Shown: positions 33,831 to 41,547, counted from the first letter of the stretch. The stretch: 64,000 nucleotides of DNA from Collimonas fungivorans Ter331 (GCF_000221045.1 NC_015856.1:2996542-3060541); one strand, 5' to 3'. The notes: a model not told the origin generated them from the letters alone. Made by a program: numbers and translations.

Positions 33831-34424
33831 ATGAGCAGCAATTCAGGAAAAAATTTGGAGGATGCACCGCCCAAGGTCGGCGATACCTTGGTCAAGCTGC
33901 GCCAGGCCGACGGGCTCTCGCTGGATGCATTATCGAAACGCGCCGGCGTCTCCAAGTCCATGCTATCGCAAATCGAGCGCAACCAGGCCAATCCCACGGT
34001 TGCCGTGGTGTGGCGCCTGGCCAACGCCCTCGGCGTGCCGATCTCGCTGCTGGTGGACGGCAACCAGCCGGTGCCGGCCTCGATTGAAACCTTGCCCAGC
34101 CACGCCACGCCTTCGCTGCGTTCGCGCGACGGCCATTGCGTGCTGCGCATCCTGGGGCCGATCGAACTGGCCGGCCAGTTCGAATGGTATGAACTGTCGC
34201 TGGAACCCGGCGGCTGCCTCGACTCTGAGGCGCACGAACCGGCTTCGCGCGAACACCTGACGGTCTTGTCCGGCATGCTGGAAGTCCAGAGCGGCAGCAA
34301 CGTCACCAAGATCAAGGTCGGCGAAACCGCACGTTATGCGGCGGACCGCCCCCACTACATCAAGAATGTCGGCAAGAATGCCGCCACCGCCCTGCTGGTG
34401 GTGATCCATAACGGCGGCCAGTAA
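33831..34424 (+). CDS. XRE-type HTH regulator with cupin sensor domain
   Basis: A 197-residue regulator. The helix-turn-helix (about 14-72: VGDTLVKLRQADGLSLDALSKRAGVSKSMLSQIERNQANPTVAVVWRLANAL) is followed by a C-terminal cupin fold with EPGGCLDSEAHEP and HLTVLSGMLEVQSG strands. ATG at 33831 has GAGG about 11 bases upstream; the ATG at 33804 has none, so 33831 is preferred. It is divergent from kbl-tdh and probably senses an amino-acid-related ligand. The sensor class is known for small-molecule binding, but the ligand is not predictable. Confidence 0.85.
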   Translation: MSSNSGKNLEDAPPKVGDTLVKLRQADGLSLDALSKRAGVSKSMLSQIERNQANPTVAVVWRLANALGVPISLLVDGNQPVPASIETLPSHATPSLRSRDGHCVLRILGPIELAGQFEWYELSLEPGGCLDSEAHEPASREHLTVLSGMLEVQSGSNVTKIKVGETARYAADRPHYIKNVGKNAATALLVVIHNGGQ

Positions 34425-34442
34425 CCAGCCCTCCGCACAATA

Positions 34443-34480
34443 AAAAAGGCTGGAAGACAATCATGTCTTCCAGCCTTTTT
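34443..34480. terminator. Bidirectional terminator between regulator and lipoprotein genes
   Basis: A 17-bp perfect stem (34443-34459 with 34464-34480) with an ATCA loop and A/T runs on both sides. The core GGCTGGAAGACA / TGTCTTCCAGCC matches the terminator at 31446. Confidence 0.88.
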
Positions 34481-34505
34481 GACTTTACAGCCGCTTGATC
34501 CGGGC

Positions 34506-34958
34506 TTAGTGGGTTACCCGGGTAACGCCGCCGGAAGACAGCAAACGCACACGGTCGCCGACGTTGAAACGCTCGTCCGCATCCTGGGTAATGGCGCGCA
34601 ATTCGCCGTTGCTCAGGCGCACGGTGATTTCCAGGCCTGGACGCTGGTTCAGGTTGTTTTCCACCTGGTTGCCGGCAATCCCGCCGAGCACTGCGCCGAC
34701 TACGCCGGCCGCAATCGATCCGTTGCCTTTACCGATCAGCGAACCGGCGCCAACCGCGCCAAGCGCGCCGCCAGCCAAGGTGCCGGCGCTGCCGCCGTTG
34801 TTCTTGTCGATGGTGACCGGACGCACCGAATCAACCACCGCCATGCGCACCGATTGCTCGCCCTGGGCTTGGTGGCTGGTATATACGTTTGCCGAATTCG
34901 GCGTTACAGCGCAACCGCCCAAGGCCACCAGGGCCGCGACTACGATCAGGTTCTTCAT
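34506..34958 (-). CDS. Glycine-zipper outer-membrane lipoprotein (SlyB/Pcp-like)
   Basis: A 150-residue lipoprotein. Start ATG at 34958 (MKNLIVVAALVALGGCAV) gives a textbook signal peptide with the lipobox LGGC (Cys at residue 16). The body has a glycine-zipper pair (GGSAGTLAGGALGAVGAGSLIGKGNGSIAAGVVGAVLGGIAGNQ) typical of SlyB, Pcp and related outer-membrane lipoproteins, then a beta-rich tail (VRLSNGELRAITQDADERFNVGDRVRLLS). The longer frame to 34973 adds only MELSR and no better ribosome binding site. Confidence 0.88.
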   Translation of the reverse strand: MKNLIVVAALVALGGCAVTPNSANVYTSHQAQGEQSVRMAVVDSVRPVTIDKNNGGSAGTLAGGALGAVGAGSLIGKGNGSIAAGVVGAVLGGIAGNQVENNLNQRPGLEITVRLSNGELRAITQDADERFNVGDRVRLLSSGGVTRVTH

Positions 34959-35299
34959 TCTCGATAACTCCATCTATAAATTGCTCTTACACAAAAAATT
35001 GCCGCATGACCCGCAAAGCGCACCGACAGAGGGGTTGCCCGGGCACGGCGCCGTTACTTGCAGCGTTGGACAGTGAATCAATGGATCAGGTTTTCGCCAA
35101 TTCTGCTCATTTTATCAATTTTTTACAAGCAACTGGGATTTTGCCCAAATTGCCCCGATTGGGATCGAGAAAATCAGCGTATTAATTCAGGTTCAACAAT
35201 AAAATCATTCCCATGAAACCGCACAAAAAAATTACTTAATGGCAACTAAAAACTATATAATCAATCTTCGCTGCCAAATTCAATCCCAGCAAGGCTCCC
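34959..35299. other. 341-bp intergenic region at the edge of the AT-rich segment
   Basis: This divergent region separates the SlyB-like lipoprotein (minus) from the radical-SAM operon (plus). From about 35080 the sequence becomes visibly AT-rich, marking the change in composition. No other gene is called here; the frame crossing 34564-35076 is antisense to the lipoprotein. Confidence 0.5.
35232..35261 (+). promoter_or_regulatory. Candidate sigma-70 promoter of the radical-SAM operon
   Basis: Perfect -10 TATAAT at 35256-35261 with a weak -35 TTACTT at 35232-35237, spaced 18 bp. It lies 39 bp before the first ATG of the four-gene operon. The -10 is convincing and the -35 is poor. Confidence 0.45.
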
Positions 35300-35545
35300 A
35301 TGAAAACGCTGTTCAAAGCCCTAAGCATCATGTTTTTTTTAGTACTGATGGTCGGCTTTGGGCTCTGTGGCTTTCTAGGGATTGTGTCTGGCAGTAGCTA
35401 CAAAACCGCTGGGGATGGCCTGTCGTCCATTTTTCTTCTTGGGTGCGCAGGAGTAGGAATTAGTATCGCGCTCGGCTTCGTTATATATCGCATTGCAAAA
35501 AAACCAGATGTAGCGATGCAGCCAGATCAAGACGAATCCAAATAA
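35300..35545 (+). CDS. Small two-segment membrane protein, first gene of radical-SAM operon
   Basis: An 81-residue protein with two hydrophobic segments (about 8-30 and 43-63) and a short charged tail ending QPDQDESK. I do not recognise a family. It starts an operon of four overlapping genes: its TAA shares one base with the ATG of the Lgt-like gene (TAATG). A membrane-partner or small-subunit role is an inference from this coupling. Codon use is AT-richer than the surrounding chromosome. Confidence 0.75.
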   Translation: MKTLFKALSIMFFLVLMVGFGLCGFLGIVSGSSYKTAGDGLSSIFLLGCAGVGISIALGFVIYRIAKKPDVAMQPDQDESK

Positions 35546-36312
35546 TGAAAGCAGTTGTCTTTTCCAGCTCGACTGCACACCTCATCCATCTGTTTTTTGA
35601 ATGGGCAGCCATCGCCTCCGGCGTCCAGCTATATCGCTGGCAACGTGCCCGCCAAGGCCTCCCCGGCATCTTGGAACCGGGACAATACGCCATCATCATC
35701 GGCTGCATACTCGGCGCAGCGATCGGAAACAAGTTGGTGTTCTGGATGGAGTTTCCCCAGTTATGGGCATCGTCTTCTTTAGACTTCAATCTCTGGATGT
35801 CGGGACAATCTATCGTCGGTGGTTTGCTCGGCGGGTTGTGTGGCGTAGAGATTGCAAAAAAACTGATTCGCTCTCAACGCTCCACGGGCGACAAATTTGT
35901 CTTGCCATTGATGCTAGGCACCGCCGTCGGGCGCGTCGGTTGTTTTCTGGCGGGACTGCACGACGGCACTTATGGCGTAGCCACCCACATGCCTTGGGGT
36001 GTCGACTTTGGCGACGGCATTTTTCGTCACCCCACGCAACTGTATGACATTCTCTTTGTATTAATTTGGGGTGGCGCCATTCTATTTTTTCAAAAACGCT
36101 GGCGCGAAAGCCCGGGCCTTCTCTTCAAGTTTTATCTATCAGGCTATTTACTGTGGCGCTTACTCATCGATGGCATCAAACCGATTCCTTATGAATATGC
36201 CGGTGGCCTTAGCGGCATACAGATCATATGTTTATTGGCTTTACTGTGCTATCTCCCATTTGTAATCAAACAATTTTTGAATTTTAAAAAAAATGCGCCT
36301 CTTTTCCCGTGA
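35545..36312 (+). CDS. Lgt-like (prolipoprotein diacylglyceryl transferase family) membrane protein
   Basis: A 255-residue polytopic protein with Lgt-family landmarks: SGQSIVGGLLGG (residues 86-97), GRVGCFLAGLHDGTYG (129-144, holding the conserved Arg130) and FRHPTQLYD (160-168). In true Lgt the first motif carries His-Gly-Gly with an essential His; here that position is Val91. The GRxxNFxNxE motif is also changed to GRVGCFLAGL. So it probably does not perform standard lipoprotein maturation, although it may still bind phosphatidylglycerol-type lipids. It overlaps the next gene by 20 bases and sits next to a radical SAM enzyme. The lipid-related role is an inference. Confidence 0.8.
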   Translation: MKAVVFSSSTAHLIHLFFEWAAIASGVQLYRWQRARQGLPGILEPGQYAIIIGCILGAAIGNKLVFWMEFPQLWASSSLDFNLWMSGQSIVGGLLGGLCGVEIAKKLIRSQRSTGDKFVLPLMLGTAVGRVGCFLAGLHDGTYGVATHMPWGVDFGDGIFRHPTQLYDILFVLIWGGAILFFQKRWRESPGLLFKFYLSGYLLWRLLIDGIKPIPYEYAGGLSGIQIICLLALLCYLPFVIKQFLNFKKNAPLFP

Positions 36313-37111
36313 TCGATCACGTGCAGCGTTACTGATAGTGAGTTTGAGCTTGATTGGTGGTACGGGTTGTATCACTGCCTCGATCGTCAACAGCGTGCAA
36401 CAAAAAAATGCAGAGCGTGCGAATGCAGAAATGCAGAGAAAAAGAATTGAAGGGTACAAAGTAGCAGCCAGTCGCGGCGATCTGGAGGCCATGACACAAC
36501 TTGGAATGGAATATATAAACGGTTCTCCAAGCCTGGAAAGAGATATCTCCACTGGTATCACTTTACTCGAACAAGCCGCTGCCAAACAATATAGTCCTGC
36601 GGAATATGGCTTAGGCTGGCTTTTACTCAACGGCTCCAACCGACAGGCCAACGCCAGGCCTCTCCGCGCAGAACAATTGCCCCTGGATCCCCTGCGCGGA
36701 GTCGAGTTATTAAAACGATCGTCTACACGTTCTTGCAGCCCTTCACCGGTGTTTTTTAATCGCTTTTCTGCGTTTGACGTTAGTGAAATATATCGCAATG
36801 GCGGGATTATCGGGCAAGACATACAGCAAGCAGACCTTTGGCTTGCGCGCAGCATTTTAGACTGCGGATATCCATTCGACGCCGCGATTAGATACAAATT
36901 TGAAATTTCAAAAACACCCGACACAGCGGCTAAAATTAAAACCCTATCTTTTCTCTTGATGCAACCGGTCAGCGACACGCTCACCAAACTGCAGGCATCC
37001 ATGTCTCAGGCAGACATACAAGCGGCACAAGAAAGAATGGCATTGCTACGCCAAGCTGCCATCGAATCAAGACAACAATATCCCGCACCGCCTAACCCGA
37101 GACAACGATGA
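36293..37111 (+). CDS. Sel1/TPR-like exported protein of radical-SAM operon
   Basis: A 272-residue product. The N-terminus (ALLIVSLSLIGGTGCITASI) is a hydrophobic leader with Cys in a weak lipobox (GTGC), so it may be a lipoprotein. The body has Sel1-like helical repeats: AASRGDLEAMTQLGMEYINGSPS, ISTGITLLEQAAAKQYSPAEYGLGWLLLNGS, and a later ADLWLARSILDCGYP. These repeats mediate protein-protein contacts. It overlaps both neighbours (20 bases with the Lgt-like gene, ATGA with the radical SAM gene), so the four products are probably made together. Confidence 0.75.
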   Translation: MRLFSRDRSRAALLIVSLSLIGGTGCITASIVNSVQQKNAERANAEMQRKRIEGYKVAASRGDLEAMTQLGMEYINGSPSLERDISTGITLLEQAAAKQYSPAEYGLGWLLLNGSNRQANARPLRAEQLPLDPLRGVELLKRSSTRSCSPSPVFFNRFSAFDVSEIYRNGGIIGQDIQQADLWLARSILDCGYPFDAAIRYKFEISKTPDTAAKIKTLSFLLMQPVSDTLTKLQASMSQADIQAAQERMALLRQAAIESRQQYPAPPNPRQR

Positions 37112-38571
37112 CGCGTAAAATCCGCCCCTACCTTTTTTACGATACGACTACTTCAGTCTGCTCTACCTGCCTGCATCCGGTTGAAGCCAAGATCATCTTT
37201 AAAGATGATCTTGTCTACATGGATAAGTGGTGTACTGCGCACGGCAGCGAACGCGTGCTGGTTAGCGATGACGTCGAATATTATCGTTTGTGCCGCGAAG
37301 TGTTCGTCAAACATCCGGAAATGCCGCAAACGTTTAACACTAAAATGGAATACGGCTGCCCCTATGATTGCGGCCTGTGTCCAGACCACATGCAGCACTC
37401 TTGCTTATCCATTGTCGAGATTACCGACAACTGCAATCTAAATTGCCCCGTTTGTTATGCAGAAAGCGGTACGCATCGAGAACAGCATAAACCCTTGGCG
37501 GACGTCATCAAGATGCTTGACGCTGTTGTGGCCAATGAAGGCGAGGCTGATGTCATGCAATTGTCCGGCGGCGAGCCCACTTTACATCCGCAATTCTGGG
37601 AAATTCTCGATGCTGCCAAAGCGCGTCCGATCAAACATGTGATGGTTAACACCAATGGCATCGTATTGGCGCAAGATCCTGAGTTTGTGCAACGCTTGGC
37701 AGGCTATGCGCCAGGAATAGAAGTGTATTTGCAATTCGATTCCATGCGTGCAGAGGTGCATAAGGTATTACGCGGCGCTGATTTAAGCCGCATCCGGCTA
37801 CAAGCATTGAAAAATCTGAATGCAGCTGGCTTGTCCACCACTTTGGTGGTAACGCTGAAAAAAGGTTTGAATGATGATGAGATTGGCGCCATTATCGATT
37901 TCGCCTTGACACAACCGTGTGTTCGCGGCGTCACATTGCAGCCGATTCAAGATGCTGGTCGTGTTGAAAATTACGATCCTCGCCTGCATCGCCTGACCGT
38001 TTCTGAAATACGTCGCAAGATCGCCGAGCAAACCAGTGTATTCACCTTGCAAGATATCGTCCCGGTGCCTTGCAACCCCGATACTCTGGCAATGGCTTAC
38101 GCTCTCAAAACCGACGAAAAAACTGTCCCGCTTACCCGATATCTTGATCCGCAATCGTTAGTGGAAGGCAGTGGCAACACGATAGTTTTTGAGCGCGACG
38201 ATGCGCTCAAAAAGAATATGAAAGACCAGATATTTAAACTATTTTCGACTAACCATTCGCCGGAATCACAAGCCAACTGTCTTTCTGAATTAATGTGCTG
38301 CCTGCCTTTGATTTCTGCGCCGCAGACGCTGCGATACGACAATGTTTTTCGGGTACTGATTGTGCAGTTTATGGACGCCTATTCTTTGGATGTTCGCGCC
38401 TTGAAAAAATCCTGCATACATTTTGCCCAAGCTGATGGAAAAATGATTCCATTTGAAAGTTACAACCTGCTCTATCGCGATGACAAACGACTTACGGACA
38501 TTCGCCAAAGCATTGCGCAACAAACCACCGCCAGACACGATCCCAACCGCATCCCGATCAAACTGTTGTAG
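37108..38571 (+). CDS. Cysteine-rich radical SAM enzyme resembling tetraether/membrane-spanning lipid synthases
   Basis: A 487-residue radical SAM protein. The canonical cluster motif is C109-x3-C113-x2-C116 (TDNCNLNCPVCYAE); a SAM-binding GGE occurs in LSGGEPTLHP (154-156). A second CxxxCxxC lies just upstream (C84, C88, C91 in GCPYDCGLCPDH), with C99 between; the N-terminus adds C18-x2-C21, C42 and C62. This N-terminal cysteine layout followed by GCPYDCGLCP and TDxCNLNCPVC matches, from memory, the archaeal MJ0619/Tes family and the bacterial MSS proteins that join lipid tails. It sits in the Lgt-like operon, overlapping the Sel1-like gene by ATGA. The fold and cysteines are certain; the reaction is inferred. 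Confidence 0.8.
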   Translation: MTRKIRPYLFYDTTTSVCSTCLHPVEAKIIFKDDLVYMDKWCTAHGSERVLVSDDVEYYRLCREVFVKHPEMPQTFNTKMEYGCPYDCGLCPDHMQHSCLSIVEITDNCNLNCPVCYAESGTHREQHKPLADVIKMLDAVVANEGEADVMQLSGGEPTLHPQFWEILDAAKARPIKHVMVNTNGIVLAQDPEFVQRLAGYAPGIEVYLQFDSMRAEVHKVLRGADLSRIRLQALKNLNAAGLSTTLVVTLKKGLNDDEIGAIIDFALTQPCVRGVTLQPIQDAGRVENYDPRLHRLTVSEIRRKIAEQTSVFTLQDIVPVPCNPDTLAMAYALKTDEKTVPLTRYLDPQSLVEGSGNTIVFERDDALKKNMKDQIFKLFSTNHSPESQANCLSELMCCLPLISAPQTLRYDNVFRVLIVQFMDAYSLDVRALKKSCIHFAQADGKMIPFESYNLLYRDDKRLTDIRQSIAQQTTARHDPNRIPIKLL

Positions 38572-38635
38572 CTAGGACCACGGTCGGACGCCTTCACCTC
38601 GAATCATCGCTTCTACCGTCTGATCCTTCCTGTGA

Positions 38636-39385
38636 TTAACGGCCGCCGGCGACATCGATGAACGCGCCGGTCGAATAAGACGCCTCGTCGGATACCAGCC
38701 ACATGATCGCGCGCGCTACTTCCTCAGCGCTGCCGCCGCGCCGCATCGGCACCGTATCCTTGACCCGGTCGACCCGGCCCGGCTCGCCGCCGCTGGCGTG
38801 GATATCGGTATAGATCACGCCGGGACGCACCGCATTGACGCGGATGCCCTGGCCGGCGACTTCCTTCGCCAGGCCGACCGTCATGGCGTCGATCGCTCCC
38901 TTGGAGGCGGCGTAATCGACATATTCGCCCGGACCGCCGAGCTTGGCCGCCATCGACGACAGGTTGACGATGGCGCCGCCCTGGCCGCCGAGGCTGGTAG
39001 ACATGCGCCGCACCGCTTCGCGGGCGCACAAGAAACTGCCGACGATGTTGGTGGCGAACACGCGCTGCAAACGCGCCACGTCCATCTCTTCCACCCGCAT
39101 CTGCCGCTCCAGGATGCCGGCGTTGTTGACCAGGGCGGTCAGCTTGCCGAGTTGCGCATCGACGGTCTGGAACAGCTTCAAGACATCGGCCTCGACCGCG
39201 ACATCGCCGGCTACCGCCAGGGCTTCGCCGCCAGCCTGGCGGATGGCATCGACCACCTGCTCGGCGGCGCTGCGGTTATGCACGTAATTGACGCATACGG
39301 CGTAGCCGCGGGCGGCCGCCAGATGCGCGGTGGCGGCGCCGATGCCGCGGCTGGCGCCGGTAATCACGATCACTTGTTTCGACAT
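38636..39385 (-). CDS. SDR-family oxidoreductase (FabG-like)
   Basis: A 249-residue classical short-chain dehydrogenase. The NAD(P) site is TGASRGIGAA at residues 9-18, NNAG is in ALVNNAGILE, the catalytic Ser in VNLSSMAAKL, and YxxxK in YVDYAASKGA. The start ATG at 39385 has GAGGGC upstream and lies 8 bases after the acyl-CoA ligase gene; the longer frame overlaps that gene. Last gene of the fadD-liv-ligase cluster, so it may process the imported acyl compound. Cofactor and substrate are not set by sequence. Confidence 0.88.
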   Translation of the reverse strand: MSKQVIVITGASRGIGAATAHLAAARGYAVCVNYVHNRSAAEQVVDAIRQAGGEALAVAGDVAVEADVLKLFQTVDAQLGKLTALVNNAGILERQMRVEEMDVARLQRVFATNIVGSFLCAREAVRRMSTSLGGQGGAIVNLSSMAAKLGGPGEYVDYAASKGAIDAMTVGLAKEVAGQGIRVNAVRPGVIYTDIHASGGEPGRVDRVKDTVPMRRGGSAEEVARAIMWLVSDEASYSTGAFIDVAGGR

Positions 39386-39392
39386 GCTGCCC

Positions 39393-40640
39393 TCATTCGT
39401 ATTTGCGGGCATCCTCGATGACTTTGCCGTCATTCGGCAGGCTGCCCGGCGCGACAAATAAAACTTCGCCGCGCAGTTTGGTTATCTCGCGTAGGCTGTC
39501 CGCAATCTGTTCCGCGGCCAACGCCGGCGCGTCCTGCGCCTCGCAATGCAGCGTCATGACATCGTTGGCCATGGCGCCGCTGACCACCAGCCGCGCTTTC
39601 AGTACCTGTGGATGGCGCTTCAGCACTTCCGCCAGCTGCGACGGATGGACGAACATGCCGCGCACCTTGGTCACCTGGTCGGCGCGTCCCATCCAGCCCT
39701 TGATGCGGGTATTGGTGCGGCCGCATGGCGAGACGCCTTCCAGCACCGCAGACAAATCGCCGGTAGCGAACCGTATCAAAGGATAATCGGGGTTGAAAGA
39801 AGTCAGCACCACCTCGCCCACTTCACCGGCGGCAACCGGGTCGCCGCTGCCGGGCCGCACGATTTCCAGGATCAGGTCCTCATCCAGGATCATACCCGGA
39901 TTGAGGCGGCCGTTGCTGAGCGACTCGTATGCGATATTGCCGACGTCGGCCGAGGCATACAATTGCAGCACGTGCGGCACGCCGTTATCGTGGAACCACT
40001 GGCGCAGCGATGGCGGCAAGGCTTCGGCGCTGAGCAGCGCCCGCTGCACGGTGCCGATGTCGGCGCCCATCTCGCGCGCCTTTTCGATGATGATCTTGAG
40101 GAAAGACGGCGTGCCGACGTAGGCGTCCGGCCGCAAGGCCGACATCGCCTGCACCTGCAGCTCAGTCTGGCCGATGCCGGCCGGGATCACGGCGCAGCCC
40201 AGCTTGCTGGCCGCGCCTTCGACCATGAACGCGGCCGGCGTGAAATGGTAGGTGAAACAATTCTGTATCAGGTCGCCGGCGCGCAGCCCCAGGGCCCGCA
40301 TCGGCCGGGAAAAACGCCACCAGTCCTGGCCATAGCCCTCTGGATCGAAAATCGCTCCGGGCGACACATATAAGCGCCGCAACTGGCGGTGCGGCGTGGT
40401 GTTCAGGCCGCCGAACGGCGGCTGCTGCGCCTGCAGTTCATGCAAATCGGATTTGCGCGTGAGCGGCAATTGCGCCAGCGCGGCGCGGTCGCGGATCTCG
40501 CCGGCGGCTACGCCGTGCAGGATGCGGCCCCAGCCGGTTGCTGCCTGCGCCCGCGCGATCAATTGCGGCAAGCCGTTCATCAGATCCGCCTCGCGTTGCA
40601 AGGGATGGCGTTGTTCAAGAAAGTCGAGAGTGTCGGACAT
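39393..40640 (-). CDS. PaaK-like acyl-CoA ligase (phenylacetate-CoA ligase family)
   Basis: A 415-residue ANL-family ligase of the phenylacetate-CoA ligase branch. The pattern includes YVSPGAIFDPEGYGQDWW near 91-108, YHFTPAAFMVEGAASKLG, a TPSFLKIIIEKA loop, LQLYASADVGNIAYE, LPLIRFATGDLSA-type segment (YPLIRFATGDLSAV) and IKGWMGRADQVTKVRGMFV (adenylate-binding and hinge). The classical phosphate-binding loop is degenerate. It is downstream of LivF in a cluster with fadD-like and liv genes; the aromatic or branched acid it activates is unknown. Confidence 0.82.
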   Translation of the reverse strand: MSDTLDFLEQRHPLQREADLMNGLPQLIARAQAATGWGRILHGVAAGEIRDRAALAQLPLTRKSDLHELQAQQPPFGGLNTTPHRQLRRLYVSPGAIFDPEGYGQDWWRFSRPMRALGLRAGDLIQNCFTYHFTPAAFMVEGAASKLGCAVIPAGIGQTELQVQAMSALRPDAYVGTPSFLKIIIEKAREMGADIGTVQRALLSAEALPPSLRQWFHDNGVPHVLQLYASADVGNIAYESLSNGRLNPGMILDEDLILEIVRPGSGDPVAAGEVGEVVLTSFNPDYPLIRFATGDLSAVLEGVSPCGRTNTRIKGWMGRADQVTKVRGMFVHPSQLAEVLKRHPQVLKARLVVSGAMANDVMTLHCEAQDAPALAAEQIADSLREITKLRGEVLFVAPGSLPNDGKVIEDARKYE

Positions 40641-40684
40641 GGCGGACCTGTAGGCGTGGACGGAAAAACGGCGTAGCGATAAAG

Positions 40685-41488
40685 TCAGGCCAGCCAGCGC
40701 TTGCGGCGCCGGTAGAATTTCATGTCGCGGAAATTCTTGCGCCCCGCTCCCGATACCCCCAGGTAGAACTCTTTCACATCCTCGTTGCTGGCCAGCTCGC
40801 TGGCGGCGCCTTCCATCACCACCCGGCCGTTTTCCAGGATGTAGCCGAAATCGGCGTAACGCAGCGCCACCATGGTGTTTTGTTCTGCCAGCAGGAAAGA
40901 CACGTTTTCCCGCCGGTTCAAATCCTTGACGATCTCGAAGATCTCCTCAACCACCTGCGGCGCCAGCCCCATCGACGGTTCATCCAGCAAGATCATCGAC
41001 GGCTTGGCCATCATCGCCCGGCCGATCGCCGTCATCTGCTGTTCGCCGCCGGAGGTATAGCCTGACTGCGATTTGCGCCGTTCTTTCAGCCGCGGGAAAT
41101 AGTCGTAGATCCTTTCCAGGTCGCGCCTGACCTGGATATTGCTGACCTGGCGCGTATAAGCGCCGGTCAGGAGATTTTCCTCTACCGTCAGGTGGCCGAA
41201 ACAATGGCGTCCTTCCATCACCTGGATCACGCCGCGCCTGACCAGGTCGTTCGGCGTCAGGCGGTCGACCCGCTCGCCCTTGTATTCGATGCTGCCTTTG
41301 GTGACGTCGCCGCGCTCCGCCGACAACAGGTTGGAGATCGCTTTCAGCGTCGTGCTTTTGCCGGCGCCGTTGGCGCCCAGCAAAGCGACAATCTTCCCTT
41401 CCGGCACCGCCAGCGACACCCCTTTCAGCACCAGGATGACGTGGTCGTAGATCACTTCGATGTTATTGATGTTGAGTGCTGTACCCAT
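40685..41488 (-). CDS. livF: LivF-type branched-chain ABC transporter ATP-binding protein
   Basis: A 267-residue ABC ATPase. Start ATG at 41488 follows GAGGAAAGC. Walker A GANGAGKST, signature YTSGGEQQMTAIGRA, Walker B MILLDEPSMGLAP and the H-loop-like SFLLAEQNTMVAL (the usual His is replaced by Gln in AEQN, as in many LivF proteins). The C-terminus carries a basic tail beyond the usual end. It is part of a complete hydrophobic amino-acid (HAAT) type importer: LivH, LivM, LivG and binding protein follow upstream in the transcript. Confidence 0.92.
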   Translation of the reverse strand: MGTALNINNIEVIYDHVILVLKGVSLAVPEGKIVALLGANGAGKSTTLKAISNLLSAERGDVTKGSIEYKGERVDRLTPNDLVRRGVIQVMEGRHCFGHLTVEENLLTGAYTRQVSNIQVRRDLERIYDYFPRLKERRKSQSGYTSGGEQQMTAIGRAMMAKPSMILLDEPSMGLAPQVVEEIFEIVKDLNRRENVSFLLAEQNTMVALRYADFGYILENGRVVMEGAASELASNEDVKEFYLGVSGAGRKNFRDMKFYRRRKRWLA

Positions 41489-41509
41489 GCTTTCCTCAGC
41501 TATGCAGTA

Positions 41510-41546
41510 AAAAGCGCCGGCGGCCCGCTTGGGCGCCGGCGCCGGG
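41510..41546 (-). terminator. Intercistronic hairpin between binding protein and livF genes
   Basis: On the minus strand GCGCCGGCG (41534-41542) pairs with CGCCGGCGC (41514-41522) around a GC-rich loop that extends the pairing, and T5 follows. Located between the binding-protein stop and livF, it could partly terminate transcription so that the binding protein is made in excess. Confidence 0.6.
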
Positions 41547-41547
41547 A

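Noticed and set aside
35300-38571. AT-rich operon as part of a prophage or integrative element
   Set aside because: No integrase, phage structural gene, tRNA or flanking direct repeat is visible.
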